A stretch of DNA of 64,000 nucleotides from Acetobacter musti (GCF_011516835.1 NZ_WOTB01000007.1:1-64000), one strand, 5' to 3'. Counted from the first letter of the stretch, positions 8,805 through 18,220 are shown. The notes: a model not told the origin generated them from the sequence alone. Numbers and translations: made by a program.

Positions 8805-9244
8805 GGCGTTTATATCCTTTGCAGATACAGGTGTAGTGGCTTTTCGGGGCTTTGCCCCGAACCCCACAAAGGGACGCGGTCCCTTTGATCCCGGTTTGTT
8901 AAGAGACTGTTTCAAAAGCTTTACCGGGATAAAGTCTTTCATAACATACGAATAATATTATGTTTTTTGTCCCATTTATTCGCTCATCTAAGCCAGCCTC
9001 AAAAAAGGCGCGCCACGACAGGCCTTTGATAAAAACAATAAAAGTTTTTGGGTGCCGCCTTTTTCCCAAAAAAGCGGCGTCTTCTGAAGCTTTTAAAAAA
9101 GCTTCACCAAAAATTTCTTTACGATTTAAAGGGGATTTCACAGGAAGGCTTTTGAAACAGCCCCTGAGATAAAACAGCCGCTGAGATAAAGAGGTGCAGA
9201 GCAGCGTCCGGCTTTGTCTCCTGTTTGCAAAAGTCATAAACGCC
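8805..9244 (-). mobile_element. Family-B element, copy 1, interrupted by a family-A element
   Basis: Both ends carry inverted copies of GGCGTTTAT followed by a TTTGCA-containing stretch (left 8805, right ending ATAAACGCC at 9244). Inside the left part is the hairpin CGGGGCTTTGCCCCG and the palindromic AAAGGGACGCGGTCCCTTT, which also occur in the copies at 30471 and 36809. The right part (from about 9191, GAGGTGCAGAGCAG) matches the other end of the 36809 copy in reverse complement. The two halves are separated by a complete family-A element at 8903-9164. Without that insert the element is about 178 bp. No protein is encoded. Confidence 0.7.
8903..9164 (+). mobile_element. Family-A MITE-like element, copy 2
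   Basis: A 262-bp non-coding element bounded by inverted repeats: GAGACTGTTTCAAAAGC at the left and its reverse complement, slightly diverged (GCTTTTGAAACAGCCCC), at the right. The interior holds the run of Ts and the two tandem hairpins (GCCGCCTTTTTCCCAAAAAAGCGG and GAAGCTTTTAAAAAAGCTTC). It lies inside family-B copy 1, so A inserted after B. The size, terminal repeats and lack of a gene fit a miniature inverted-repeat transposable element; no clear target duplication is visible. Confidence 0.7.
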
Positions 9245-9351
9245 TTTCCAATCGATAATTGTGGAAGGCTCTGTCAGGGGCATGTGCATAAGATGTTGCC
9301 GACCGGATAAACCGGCTTGCAAATCCGTCTGGCAGGACCGATTTCTCAGAG

Positions 9352-10416
9352 ATGATGACCTCCGATAATGCTGCCGATTCCAAAATTTCCGCTGAAGCTC
9401 TGACGCTTCACCGGTCTCTGCTCACGCTGGACAGTCATATCGATATCCCGTGGCCTGACCGGGATGATGCGTTTCTGGATACGCCCCGGCGTCACGTTGA
9501 TTTTCCGAAGATGAAACGGGGACATCTGACTGCCGGCTGTTTTGTCGCCTATATTCCGCAGGGGACTGTCGATGCCGAGGGGCATAAGGCGGCGCAGGCT
9601 CAGACCATCGGGATGCTGGAGGCGATTAATGCTCATATGCAGGGCACCCGCGAAGGTCTGACGGCCCGGATCTGTCAGACGGCTGCTGAGATTGAGACGG
9701 CCTTCAGGGACAATGTTCTGGCGGTCGTGCCTGGAGTGGAAAATGGCTACGGCATGGGTGAGGACATCAGCCTTCTCGCCCGGTTTCGGGACCTTGGCGC
9801 CCGGTATGTGACGCTGACCCATAACGGGCATAATGCGCTGGCGGATTCAGGTCAGCCCGACCGGCGCCTTGGTGACGCGGAGACCCGGCACGGTGGCCTT
9901 TCAGCGCTGGGCCGGGAAGCGATCGCGGAGATGAACCGCCTGGGGTTGCTGGTGGATATCTCTCATACGTCCCGGGACACGATGTTGCAGGCGGCGGAAG
10001 TGTCGTCGGTGCCGGTGGTGGCGACTCATGCCTGTGTGAGGGCTTTGTGTGACCATCCGCGCAATCTGGATGACGCGCAGCTCGATGCGCTGAAGGCGTG
10101 CGGGGGGCTTATTCAGATTACCGCTGTGAGTGGTTTTCTGCGGCCGCGTGCGGAGCTGGGAGGGCGAAGGGCGACCGTGTCGGAGTATATGGATCATCTG
10201 GATTACGTTGTAAGGCGCCTTGGTCCGGAATATGTCGGGATTTCATCCGATTTCGACGGGGGCGGGCAGCTTGATGGCTGGGAAAATGCGGCCGGTTCTC
10301 CGGCGTTAACCGCGGAGCTGATGCGGCGAGGATATGACCGGAGCGAGATTGCTGCGTTCTGGGGAGGGAATTTTCTCAGGCTGCTCGAAAAAGCGGATCG
10401 GGAAGCGTGTCGCTGA
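9352..10416 (+). CDS. Membrane dipeptidase (peptidase family M19)
   Basis: A 354-residue zinc dipeptidase of the amidohydrolase-like TIM barrel. Metal ligands expected for M19 are all seen: the His-x-Asp pair in LDSHIDIPW near the N-terminus, the bridging Glu in VPGVENGYGMG, His in ISHTSRDTM, His in VATHACVRALCDHPRN and the Asp in GISSDFDGGG. Members split dipeptides, often with D-residues at the C-terminal position. No signal peptide is present, so a cytoplasmic location is likely. It stands alone, 108 bases after the nested repeat elements; a stem-loop (10424-10452) follows its stop. Confidence 0.92.
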   Translation: MMTSDNAADSKISAEALTLHRSLLTLDSHIDIPWPDRDDAFLDTPRRHVDFPKMKRGHLTAGCFVAYIPQGTVDAEGHKAAQAQTIGMLEAINAHMQGTREGLTARICQTAAEIETAFRDNVLAVVPGVENGYGMGEDISLLARFRDLGARYVTLTHNGHNALADSGQPDRRLGDAETRHGGLSALGREAIAEMNRLGLLVDISHTSRDTMLQAAEVSSVPVVATHACVRALCDHPRNLDDAQLDALKACGGLIQITAVSGFLRPRAELGGRRATVSEYMDHLDYVVRRLGPEYVGISSDFDGGGQLDGWENAAGSPALTAELMRRGYDRSEIAAFWGGNFLRLLEKADREACR

Positions 10417-10842
10417 CGTGAGGGGCTGATGTGATGATCCGGGCCATCAGCCGATCGCAAAGGGGCGATGGATGGGTATTTCGCCGTGACCCGGAACCGG
10501 CAGGTTAGCGCCGTATGGCGATCATCCGGAGGCGGGATTCGGGTCGGAAGACGCAGGCGATACGGGAGTGGAACAAACCGGGATCACACAGCCTGCGGAC
10601 TTTCTGTGGCGTCCGGTGAATTTTGTCCACGTCCGGGATTGACTCGCAGTGATTTCAATCGCTTCCGGCGATTCGTCAGATCGGGTGGGGTCATTTGAAA
10701 AATAAACACAATGAAATCAAAGAGTTGATTGTGGTGTCTAAAATTTATGCAATCCAAGGTCCGGGGCGGAAATCCGGGGGGTCCATCAATCTGTCATCTT
10801 ACGCTCCACAGAGTTATCCACACTTTCGGTGGATGATTTGTC
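10417..10842. other. Intergenic region upstream of uvrC
   Basis: 426 bases without a credible gene. It starts with a stem-loop (GGCTGATG at 10424-10431 pairing with CATCAGCC at 10445-10452, no T-run), then GC-rich sequence, then an AT-rich patch (about 10690-10765) and, just before uvrC, a perfect DnaA-box sequence. The uvrC promoter probably lies in the AT-rich patch, but I see no unambiguous -35/-10 pair and no GTTC-N7-GTTC LexA site of the alphaproteobacterial type. Confidence 0.45.
10814..10822 (+). promoter_or_regulatory. DnaA-box-like 9-mer
   Basis: TTATCCACA, an exact match to the consensus DnaA box, located 21 bases before the uvrC start codon and next to an AT-rich stretch. I found no second clean box nearby, so an origin is not supported; autoregulated DnaA binding at the uvrC promoter or chance are both possible. 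Confidence 0.4.
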
Positions 10843-12801
10843 ATGACTGACGAAACCCCTCAGGCGACTGCGGATCAGGCCGGATCGACTCCGGAGGAGA
10901 GGCCGGCCACGGATGGCTCAGCCAGTCCGGAGACTCTTCCGGTGGTGAAGGGGGTGGAAGCCATTCAGGCGGCGCTGCGGACCATGCCGCTGTCGCCTGG
11001 TGTCTATCGGATGGTCGGGGCGAAAGGGGAGGTGCTGTATGTCGGGAAGGCGCGCGCGCTGAAAAAGCGGGTGACGTCTTACACGCAGCTGTCCCGTCTT
11101 CCTGAGCGGCTGCGTCGCATGGTCTCCGAGACGGTCTCGATGGAGATCGTCACGACGCATACTGAAGCCGAGGCGCTGCTGCTCGAGGCCAATTACATCA
11201 AGCGCATGAAGCCGCGCTTCAATATTCTGCTGCGGGATGACAAGAGCTATCCGTGGCTCGTTCTGACGCGGCAGCACGCGTTTCCGCAGATCGCCAAACA
11301 TCGCGGCAAAATGGAGAAGGGGGCCAGTTATTTTGGTCCTTTTGCGTCCGCGTGGGCTGTCAATCAGACCGTCAGCATCCTGCAGCGCGTCTTTCTGCTG
11401 CGCACCTGTTCTGACTCGGTGTTCTCGTCGCGCACGCGCCCCTGTCTGCTGCATCAGATAAAACGCTGTTCCGCCCCATGCGTCGACCGTATCAGTCAGG
11501 AAGACTACGATCATCTGGTGACGCAGGCGGAGGACTTTCTCGAAGGCCATGACGCTGCGCTCAGGGCGGAGTTCGCCGCGGAGATGGAGCGGGCGGCGGA
11601 GGCGCTTGATTTCGAGAGGGCGGCCGTGCTGAGGGACCGGATCCGCGCGCTTGCGCAGATGCAGGAGTCCAATGTGATCAACCCTGCGTCCATCAGGGAT
11701 GGCGATGTTGTTGCTGTCTGGCAGCAGGCGGAGCAGGCCTGTATTCAGGTGTTCTTCATCCGGGGCGGGCGCAATAACGGGAACCGGGCGTTCTATCCGG
11801 TGCATACACGTGAAGAGAGCAGCGCGGATATCCTGGCGGCGTTTCTTGCCCAGTTCTATGACGACAAGCCGCCGCCGCCGCTGATCCTGGTGAATCACGA
11901 TCTTCCGGAGGCCGCGCTTCTTGCCGAAGCGCTGTCGATCCGGCGCGGTCAGAAGGTGGAGATCCTGCGTCCGCAGCGTGGTGAGCGGCGCGAGGTGGTT
12001 GAGCATGCAGGCACCAACGCCCGTGAAGCGCTTGAGCGGAAGCTGGCGGAGAGCGCGGGGCAGGCGAAGCTGCTGGAAGGCGTGGCCCGTGTCTTTGGGC
12101 TGGAAGCGCCTCCCGGCCGGATTGAGGTTTACGATAACAGCCACATTATGGGCACGCATCCCTATGGTGTAATGATTGTCGGGGGAGCCGAAGGGTTCGA
12201 CCGGCGTTCCTATCGTAAATACGGGATCAAAGGTCCGATCACGCCCGGGGATGATTTCGCCATGATGCGTGAGGTGCTCGAACGGCGGTTTGGACGGACC
12301 TTGCGCGAGGCGGAGGCGTCCGGTGTGGCGGGGAGGCCTGAGGACTGGCCGGATCTTCTGCTGATCGATGGTGGCGCCGGGCAGTTTTCCGCTGTGCGGG
12401 AGGTGCTGGACGGGATGGGTGTGAGGGATGTGAAGCTCGTTGGAATTGCCAAGGGGCCGGACAGGGACGCCGGACGGGAGTGGTTCTACACCGGAGAGGC
12501 ACCGCCCTTTCAGCTCGAACCGCGCGATCCGGTCCTGTATTATCTGCAGCGGCTGCGGGATGAGGCGCATCGGTTTGCGATCACGACGCATCGGGCCGGG
12601 CGGTCGAAGACGCTCGTAAAGTCCGAGCTGGACGAGATCCCGGGTATCGGGCCGGCCAGGAAACGTGCATTGCTGAACCGGTTCGGTTCGGCGCGGGCGG
12701 TCGGGCAGGCTGGTCTGAGTGAGCTTGAGGCGGCGCCGGGGATTAACCGGGAGACGGCGCGGGCGATATACGGACATTTTCATCCGGAACGGGCGCCCTG
12801 A
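10843..12801 (+). CDS. uvrC: Excinuclease ABC subunit C
   Basis: A 652-residue nucleotide-excision-repair nuclease that makes the 3' and 5' incisions around a UvrB-marked lesion. Domains in order: a 45-residue low-complexity leader, GIY-YIG nuclease ([24 protein letters not shown], about 50-130), a Cys-rich patch ([15 protein letters not shown]), UVR domain ([20 protein letters not shown], about 245-270), the RNase H-like UvrC endonuclease domain ([32 protein letters not shown]) and C-terminal helix-hairpin-helix motifs ([14 protein letters not shown]). Length is normal. It is followed 110 bases later by pgsA, an arrangement common in alphaproteobacteria. Confidence 0.96.
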   Translation: MTDETPQATADQAGSTPEERPATDGSASPETLPVVKGVEAIQAALRTMPLSPGVYRMVGAKGEVLYVGKARALKKRVTSYTQLSRLPERLRRMVSETVSMEIVTTHTEAEALLLEANYIKRMKPRFNILLRDDKSYPWLVLTRQHAFPQIAKHRGKMEKGASYFGPFASAWAVNQTVSILQRVFLLRTCSDSVFSSRTRPCLLHQIKRCSAPCVDRISQEDYDHLVTQAEDFLEGHDAALRAEFAAEMERAAEALDFERAAVLRDRIRALAQMQESNVINPASIRDGDVVAVWQQAEQACIQVFFIRGGRNNGNRAFYPVHTREESSADILAAFLAQFYDDKPPPPLILVNHDLPEAALLAEALSIRRGQKVEILRPQRGERREVVEHAGTNAREALERKLAESAGQAKLLEGVARVFGLEAPPGRIEVYDNSHIMGTHPYGVMIVGGAEGFDRRSYRKYGIKGPITPGDDFAMMREVLERRFGRTLREAEASGVAGRPEDWPDLLLIDGGAGQFSAVREVLDGMGVRDVKLVGIAKGPDRDAGREWFYTGEAPPFQLEPRDPVLYYLQRLRDEAHRFAITTHRAGRSKTLVKSELDEIPGIGPARKRALLNRFGSARAVGQAGLSELEAAPGINRETARAIYGHFHPERAP

Positions 12802-12911
12802 GGGGCGTTCTGTGGGGTGTCCCGGCCGAGAGCCGGGCTGAGCCAGCCGGTGCAGGATATCGTGGGATGGATGAGAACGCCCGGTAAGACTGTCATGGAA
12901 TTGCCACCGCG

Positions 12912-13577
12912 ATGGGGGCACTTATGCGTGACAGACCGTTCCGGCCACGGGTGAACTGGAGTATCGTAGTTCCGATGATAACCGATCTGCCTAACCTGCT
13001 GACGTTGTCGCGGATCGTCGCCATACCGCTTCTGGTCGCGCTGGTCGCGATTAACCGGCCCGGCGCGGCGGCGGCGGCGTGTCTTCTGTTCATTGTCGCG
13101 GCCGTGACGGATTATTTTGACGGTCATCTGGCGCGGTCCCGCAAGCAGCAGTCGGATCTGGGGCGGATGCTTGATCCGATTGCCGACAAGCTTCTTGTCG
13201 GTGCGTCGCTGATGGTGCTGGCCGGGCTGAACCGGCTGGATTACGGCGCGCTCTGGCCGGCCATCGTGATCCTGTGCCGGGAAATCCTTGTCAGCGGTCT
13301 GCGGGAATATCTGGCCGGAACCCGGATCAGTCTTCCCGTGACGCGGCTGGCCAAATGGAAAACCGGCTTTCAGATGACGGCGATCGGCTTTCTGCTGGCT
13401 GGTGACAGCACGGGAGTCCTTCTGGGGATGCCGTGGCTTCCTGTGGGTCTGATGGGATCGGTGATGCTCTGGATTGCAGCGGTTCTGACTCTGATGACGG
13501 GATGGGATTACCTGATCGCGGGACTGCGGCACGTTGAACAGGCGGCGCCTGTGACAACGTTTGATTCCGCTCCCTGA
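12912..13577 (+). CDS. pgsA: CDP-diacylglycerol--glycerol-3-phosphate 3-phosphatidyltransferase
   Basis: Makes phosphatidylglycerol phosphate from CDP-diacylglycerol and glycerol 3-phosphate at the inner membrane, the committed step to phosphatidylglycerol and cardiolipin. The CDP-alcohol phosphatidyltransferase signature D-G-x2-A-R-x8-G-x3-D-x3-D is complete (DGHLAR, then G and the two Asp of LDPIAD). About five hydrophobic helices are visible. The frame is open from 12912, but homologues typically begin at the equivalent of the internal ATG at 12975 (MITDLPNLLTLSRI); no strong ribosome site decides between them. Lies between uvrC and a lipoprotein gene. Confidence 0.93.
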   Translation: MGALMRDRPFRPRVNWSIVVPMITDLPNLLTLSRIVAIPLLVALVAINRPGAAAAACLLFIVAAVTDYFDGHLARSRKQQSDLGRMLDPIADKLLVGASLMVLAGLNRLDYGALWPAIVILCREILVSGLREYLAGTRISLPVTRLAKWKTGFQMTAIGFLLAGDSTGVLLGMPWLPVGLMGSVMLWIAAVLTLMTGWDYLIAGLRHVEQAAPVTTFDSAP

Positions 13578-13774
13578 GAAGAATTCAGTCAGTTTTGTGA
13601 AAACCGGATGTGGTGCGCATGTGATGTGGCTGTACAGTGCCACTCCGCCGGTAAAGATGTGATGAGAGTGTATTGCTGGTAAGTGCTGATTTACCTTGGG
13701 CTGTCACACTTGTATCAAGGGGCCGGCAAGAGCGTGGATACCGCGCACAGGCCAATTGAGACGAGGAAAGATTA

Positions 13775-14347
13775 ATGCGGAAAGCCGCTCTTATGGCGTC
13801 ATTACTGGTGTTGAGCGGATGTTCCGGCTTTGACAAATGGCTGACTGATACGGCGACGCTGCCGGGTGAGAACCCCAATGCGCCTCATGGTGACTCCGAA
13901 ACGATCCGTCGGGTCCGCGGGTATGGTTACGCGGAAACTCCTCTGCTGCCTGAGAGCGGAAATATCTGGCCCGGTGCGCCTAAGCCGCTGCCTTCGCTGT
14001 CAGACGTGGCGGCCGAGCGCGACGCTGTTCCTGGTTCCGGCCCCAGGGGAGAACTGCCTGACGGAGGAAATCTCTCGATGGGCGAGGACACCGACAACAG
14101 TTTCTCCGGAGCGGGGCTTCCGAGCCAGGAGCCGGATGTGGCGCAGAAATTCGGAGCCGGCAAATCGGCGAATTCGACAATCGAAATTCCGAATGGCGAC
14201 GGCACGACGACGATCATTCATCCGGATGGCTCGATCAGCACCGTGAAATCATCGACTGTTCATCCGGCGGGCGCTAAGAACAGCAATGGTAAATCCGCGG
14301 CCGGTGCGGACACGCCGGCGGCTCCGGTTCCGGCTCCGGCGCACTGA
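13775..14347 (+). CDS. Putative lipoprotein of unknown function
   Basis: A 190-residue protein with a short lipoprotein signal: MRKAA, a hydrophobic run, then LSGC with the Cys at residue 16 as acylation site, followed by Ser-Gly, so outer-membrane sorting is likely. The rest is Pro/Gly/Ser/Asn-rich and looks largely disordered, with one more ordered patch (TIEIPNGDGTTTIIHPDGS) that resembles a short beta hairpin repeat, and an Ala/Pro-rich tail. I do not recognise a named family. Transcribed in the same direction as pgsA before it and moaD after it. Confidence 0.75.
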   Translation: MRKAALMASLLVLSGCSGFDKWLTDTATLPGENPNAPHGDSETIRRVRGYGYAETPLLPESGNIWPGAPKPLPSLSDVAAERDAVPGSGPRGELPDGGNLSMGEDTDNSFSGAGLPSQEPDVAQKFGAGKSANSTIEIPNGDGTTTIIHPDGSISTVKSSTVHPAGAKNSNGKSAAGADTPAAPVPAPAH

Positions 14348-14406
14348 TCAGTCGCGCCGACGTTTGCGGTGAACCGGCGTCTGTCGTGGTCGCACAGGGG
14401 AATGGG

Positions 14407-14667
14407 ATGAGCGGCACAGTCACGATTCTGTATTTCGCGGCCTTGCGGGAGCGTGTCGGTCGCGGACGCGAGGTGGTTCCGTTTGGGGATATGCCGACTG
14501 TTCGCGCGCTGCTTGAGGCGAGGCGCAGAGAGGATGCCGGATTTAATGATGCGTTCTCCGGGCCGGGTCAGGTGCGGGTTGCCGTCAACAAGGTTCTGGC
14601 GGATTTCTCAACCCCCCTTCATGCCGGGGATGAGGTGGCGTTCTTTCCGCCTATGACGGGAGGATAG
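14407..14667 (+). CDS. moaD: Molybdopterin synthase sulfur carrier subunit
   Basis: An 86-residue ubiquitin-like protein ending in the diagnostic Gly-Gly (PPMTGG), whose C-terminus is thiocarboxylated and donates sulfur to precursor Z in molybdenum cofactor synthesis. The N-terminal TILYFAALRERVG is typical of MoaD. I placed the start at the ATG at 14407, which has AGGGG six bases upstream, rather than at a GTG at 14386. Followed 41 bases later by moaE, so the two subunits are made together. Confidence 0.92.
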   Translation: MSGTVTILYFAALRERVGRGREVVPFGDMPTVRALLEARRREDAGFNDAFSGPGQVRVAVNKVLADFSTPLHAGDEVAFFPPMTGG

Positions 14668-14708
14668 GCGCGGGTTCCCGCCATGCGTAACCCGTTGAGG
14701 AGCCTGTG

Positions 14709-15182
14709 ATGTCCGGATCATCTCTGAGAACTGCTGCAGTGCCGCGTGTAAGAGTGCAGGACGATCCGTTCGATATCGCGGCGGAGATGGAATGTCTGCG
14801 TCAGGCTTCGGTCCTGGTGGGCGGGATCGGTTCTTTCATCGGGGTCGTGCGTGGCGGTGGCGGTCTGGTGGCGCTGTCACTGGAGCACTACCCGGGCATG
14901 TGCGAGCGGATACTCACCGACCTCGCAACGGAAGCGACTGAGCGGTTTGATCTTTGCGGATGCACGGTCATTCATCGCGTGGGGCGTCTTCTGGTCGGTG
15001 AACCGATTGTGCTGGTTCTGGCGGCGGCCGCGCATCGTGCCGCGGCTCTGGATGCGACACGGTTTCTGATCGACCGTCTCAAGACCGGGGCGCCGTTCTG
15101 GAAGTCAGAGGAGTTTGACGATGGCCGGTGTCACTGGGTCGAAAGTCGGGCAGTGGACGAGGAAGCGGCTGCGGGATGGTAG
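14709..15182 (+). CDS. moaE: Molybdopterin synthase catalytic subunit
   Basis: A 157-residue large subunit of molybdopterin synthase, which transfers sulfur from MoaD thiocarboxylate to cyclic pyranopterin monophosphate. Family marks: GSFIGVVRG, SLEHYPGMCER, HRVGRLLVGE and LKTGAPFWKSE with the catalytic Lys residues. The start at 14709 has AGGAG at 14698-14702; a GTG one codon earlier is also in frame. Partner gene moaD lies directly upstream. Confidence 0.93.
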   Translation: MSGSSLRTAAVPRVRVQDDPFDIAAEMECLRQASVLVGGIGSFIGVVRGGGGLVALSLEHYPGMCERILTDLATEATERFDLCGCTVIHRVGRLLVGEPIVLVLAAAAHRAAALDATRFLIDRLKTGAPFWKSEEFDDGRCHWVESRAVDEEAAAGW

Positions 15183-15258
15183 CCCCGCGGCTGGCGAAAA
15201 TAGTTTTAGCATTCCGCTGAGTGGGAATTCCCGGCCTGTTCTGTAACGGGGCGGGTTG

Positions 15259-16242
15259 TCAGCCGTGCCATGCGGGGTCGGCGGCGCCGGGCCGGATGCC
15301 GGATGCCGGCTTCAGGGTTCCTTCATAGCCCTGAAGAAGTGTCGGAGCCCAGGCGACGATCCACTCGTTTACGGATTCGATAAAGCGGCTTGTAAATGGT
15401 GACCGGCCGACCCCTGCTTTCGTCCAGTCGTCCAGTGAGGTGCTGAGCTTCGCGGTGCCTGGTTCGGCCGGACTCAGTGCGGTGATGACGGATTCAAAAT
15501 TGATGCCGTTATCCGGGGCCCGGACGGCGTGCGACCAGAAGGCCACAACGAGGACCGGCGGCATCGGGAAGCCCATGACGCGCAGTCGCCGGAACGCCAG
15601 GCTGATTGCCGGAGACGCTCCTGCTTCGTCCGAAAGCGTTACGGTGTCGAAGGTGGCGATGCACTGCCTTGTGTTCTGCGTGGAGGGCAGCATCTGCCTC
15701 ATATAGCTCCGGTCATCGTGGCAATGAGATTCAAGCTCATCGCCCGCATCGGCCGGGATGGAGGCTGTGGTCGCATTAGCGATGATCACACCGGTCACCA
15801 CGCCCCGGTCTGTTCTGACGAGGACATTGCTGGTCAGTTCACCGTGCGGGCCATCCTGGGTTGTTACGACGGGGTGCCATATGCCGGCCGGCAAGGGCAG
15901 CTGCCGTCCGGCAAACGGCAGAAGATCCTGCAGTTCCGACTCGATCGGCGGTGCCGCGGCCATTCCGTTTCCCTGTGACGGCGCTGCTGCGTCTCCGGGT
16001 GCCGGCGCGGGGCCATTCTGGCCGGGGGCGCCGGAAGAGGCTTCGTCAGGTGCGGGTGAGGCTGCGGGAGCGTCTCTGCCCAGCAGATGATCGACCTTGT
16101 GTGTCAGCTTCGCAAAGGGAGGGAAGACACGGACCAGCCAGGGGGCGGGGTAAAAGACAGTGATGGTTGTGAAGAAGACCATACTGAAAAGGGCAAGGCG
16201 CCAGAGTGGCGCCCGGCGCCAGAGGCGCGAGGCTGAGGACAT
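15259..16242 (-). CDS. Single-pass membrane protein of unknown function (AAA+ locus, third gene)
   Basis: A 327-residue protein with one N-terminal membrane helix (about 14-38, FSMVFFTTITVFYPAPWLV) preceded by Arg residues, a Pro/Ala/Gly-rich linker (about 57-105), and a C-terminal soluble domain of about 220 residues. The domain contains two Cys within 25 residues (ELESHCHDDRS, TRQCIATF) that could pair if periplasmic. I recognise no family. It starts 12 bases after the stop of the membrane-anchored AAA+ gene and ends the three-gene unit, so a physical or functional link with that ATPase is likely. The topology suggests that the domain lies in the periplasm. Confidence 0.7.
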   Translation of the reverse strand: MSSASRLWRRAPLWRLALFSMVFFTTITVFYPAPWLVRVFPPFAKLTHKVDHLLGRDAPAASPAPDEASSGAPGQNGPAPAPGDAAAPSQGNGMAAAPPIESELQDLLPFAGRQLPLPAGIWHPVVTTQDGPHGELTSNVLVRTDRGVVTGVIIANATTASIPADAGDELESHCHDDRSYMRQMLPSTQNTRQCIATFDTVTLSDEAGASPAISLAFRRLRVMGFPMPPVLVVAFWSHAVRAPDNGINFESVITALSPAEPGTAKLSTSLDDWTKAGVGRSPFTSRFIESVNEWIVAWAPTLLQGYEGTLKPASGIRPGAADPAWHG

Positions 16243-16254
16243 GATGCTGCTGTG

Positions 16255-17526
16255 TCAGGGTGTCAGATGGGCGCGGGCGGGGGAGACGGATTCATCGGCG
16301 ATCTGGGCGGTGATGCCATCCTCGCCATTGGTGATGCGTACCATTTTCGCGCCCTGCTGACGGGCGACGATCAGCGACTCGCTGATCATTTCTTCGATCG
16401 AGCGCACCAGATCGCGGGCGGAGGCGGCATCTCCCATCCGCATCTGGCGCCGCATGACCTCGACGAGGATAGCGGGGTCGATTCCGCCGGTTTCCACTTT
16501 CAGCCCGTAGCTTTCAATCATTGTCTCGATTTCAAGGGCCGAGACACGGGCGATATCCAGACCTTTCAGAGCGCGGAAGACAAAAATGCGATCGAGGCGG
16601 TTCAGCACTTCCGGCGCGAAGCCGGCCTGACGAAGCGCCTCGACCGATTCGGCGCGCATTTTGTCCGGATCGTCGGAAAGGCGGTCGGCGATGCTGGTAA
16701 GGGCTTCGGTCGCGATGTTGGATGTCAGAACGAAAATAGACTGCACCGTTGAGACGTGAGCCCCGGTGGACGCCTCGGTGACGTAACCGTCATTCCAGGC
16801 AATCAGGAACTGTTTGAAGACATCGGGGTGCGCTTTCTCGATCTCGTCGAGCAGAACGACTGCGTCCGGTTTTTCTTTCAGGCCACCGGTCAGCTTTCCG
16901 TAGGTGTCTGAGCCGACATAGCCTTTGGGCGAGCCAAACAGCTGGGTTGCGGCGTGCGGGCTGCTCATCTGCGTCATATCGAAATGCAGCAGCGGGCGCT
17001 CAAGCTGCCGGGCCAGCTGTTTCGCGAGATAGGTTTTACCGGTGCCGGGCGGGCCGGCGAGAAGGAAGATACCGACGGGTTTGCCCCGGACATGCAGCGC
17101 GAGCCGGCGACGCAGCTGGGCCGCCATATCCTCGCACACCTGATCCTGCCCGATAACGCGGGCTCTCAGATTGGCGGCGAGTTCCTCGGCGTCAATGGTT
17201 GTGTCCCGCTGCTCGCGTGCGAGCATCTCTTCAAGGGCATGCCGATTGGTGAGCCGCGCCAGAACGTCCATCATCCATCCCCGTCTGCGAAGTAGCCCTT
17301 TGCGTGCCATGCGTTCGGCACGCGTCTCGAATAACAGTCCGGCAATCGTAAACAATGCTCCTGCCGCTGCCAGCATCGGCCACACCGGTGCGCACCATTT
17401 CATGAAATGGTCCAGACTGGCGAGCGAAAGATGCAGACTGGCCGCGGCCTGAAGGCTCGCGAGCAGAAGAAAGACCACCATCATGACCGGCATGAACCGG
17501 TTCAGTGCCGGAAGCAGACCCTTCAT
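16255..17526 (-). CDS. Membrane-anchored Clp-type AAA+ ATPase
   Basis: A 423-residue protein with two N-terminal membrane helices (about 12-32 and 47-66) followed by a single AAA+ module of the ClpA/ClpB D2 type. Seen: Walker A GPPGTGKT at 158-165, substrate-pore loop GYVG at 202-205, Walker B VVLLDE at 223-228, sensor 1 at TSN 268-270, the Arg finger in LNRLDRI (R310) and sensor 2 in SARDLVRSIEEM (R371). Clp N-domain, D1 module, coiled coil and a recognisable IGF/IGL ClpP-docking loop are absent, so it probably threads or remodels proteins at the membrane without ClpP. Middle gene of a trio with two single-pass membrane proteins. Confidence 0.85.
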   Translation of the reverse strand: MKGLLPALNRFMPVMMVVFLLLASLQAAASLHLSLASLDHFMKWCAPVWPMLAAAGALFTIAGLLFETRAERMARKGLLRRRGWMMDVLARLTNRHALEEMLAREQRDTTIDAEELAANLRARVIGQDQVCEDMAAQLRRRLALHVRGKPVGIFLLAGPPGTGKTYLAKQLARQLERPLLHFDMTQMSSPHAATQLFGSPKGYVGSDTYGKLTGGLKEKPDAVVLLDEIEKAHPDVFKQFLIAWNDGYVTEASTGAHVSTVQSIFVLTSNIATEALTSIADRLSDDPDKMRAESVEALRQAGFAPEVLNRLDRIFVFRALKGLDIARVSALEIETMIESYGLKVETGGIDPAILVEVMRRQMRMGDAASARDLVRSIEEMISESLIVARQQGAKMVRITNGEDGITAQIADESVSPARAHLTP

Positions 17527-17617
17527 AGCACGATTCTCCCGCCTGTGCGTGTCCTGATCTGTCCGGTCCGGCTCAGCGATCCATGATATGCTGACCCATG
17601 ATATGCCGATATCAGAC

Positions 17618-18220
17618 TCATTGGGCTATCACGGTCAGGGTCAGGTATTCGTCGCGATGAATGGCTGGCAGTTCCATGGGGCCGAGTATCGTCAGCGCGC
17701 CGGCTGCAATGCCTGCCATGCCGGGGTCCGAGGCCGGGTTCACCTGAACCTCACCGCTGACAAGGATGGGCAGGAGGACAGAGACCGGTTTTTGTGACAG
17801 CGGAACGATGCGTGTCACGGGTCCGGACTGGACCGACACGGCTCCGCCGTGACCGCCGGCGTCGAAAAACGGCAGATTCACGAGGCGGTATTCTTTCCGT
17901 TTGATGCCGGCGAGAATTCTGGCCTGATCGGACGGGGAGTATCCGGCGTCACGCAGGGCTCTGGCGGCATGTTCGGGCGCGATGAGAGCGAATGCGCCTG
18001 CGATCTGAGGACCGTTATGGGTCGGGGGTGGGCTCTCCGTTGTCCGCTGCATCGCGGGCGGGGGAGGGGACGCCGCGTTCTGACCGGCGCTGTTCAGCCA
18101 GAATCCACCTCCGGCCAGCAGGCTGATTCCTGCTATCGTCATCACCATGGCGCGCATTCCGCCGCCGGAGGTCTCGGCTTCCGGGCGGGCTTTGCGAAGA
18201 GGATCGGGCGGCTGACTCAT
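17618..18220 (-). CDS. Single-pass membrane protein of unknown function (AAA+ locus, first gene)
   Basis: About 200 residues: a short cytoplasmic N-terminus, one membrane helix (MVMTIAGISLLAGGGFWLN), a Pro-rich linker (SPPPPAMQ), then a soluble domain of about 140 residues with APEHAARALRDAGYSPSDQ and EYRLVNLPFF. No family is recognised. The frame is open upstream to a TTG at 18259; the ATG at 18220 is the more natural start, though neither has a clear ribosome site. It is the first gene of a minus-strand unit with the AAA+ ATPase (91-base gap) and the 327-residue membrane protein. The shared layout with the third gene (helix, Pro-rich linker, soluble domain) suggests both are partners of the ATPase. 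Confidence 0.7.
   Translation of the reverse strand: MSQPPDPLRKARPEAETSGGGMRAMVMTIAGISLLAGGGFWLNSAGQNAASPPPPAMQRTTESPPPTHNGPQIAGAFALIAPEHAARALRDAGYSPSDQARILAGIKRKEYRLVNLPFFDAGGHGGAVSVQSGPVTRIVPLSQKPVSVLLPILVSGEVQVNPASDPGMAGIAAGALTILGPMELPAIHRDEYLTLTVIAQ

Noticed and set aside
10918..12921. 667-codon open frame antisense to uvrC
   Set aside because: Shadow frame; uvrC on the plus strand carries every expected motif.
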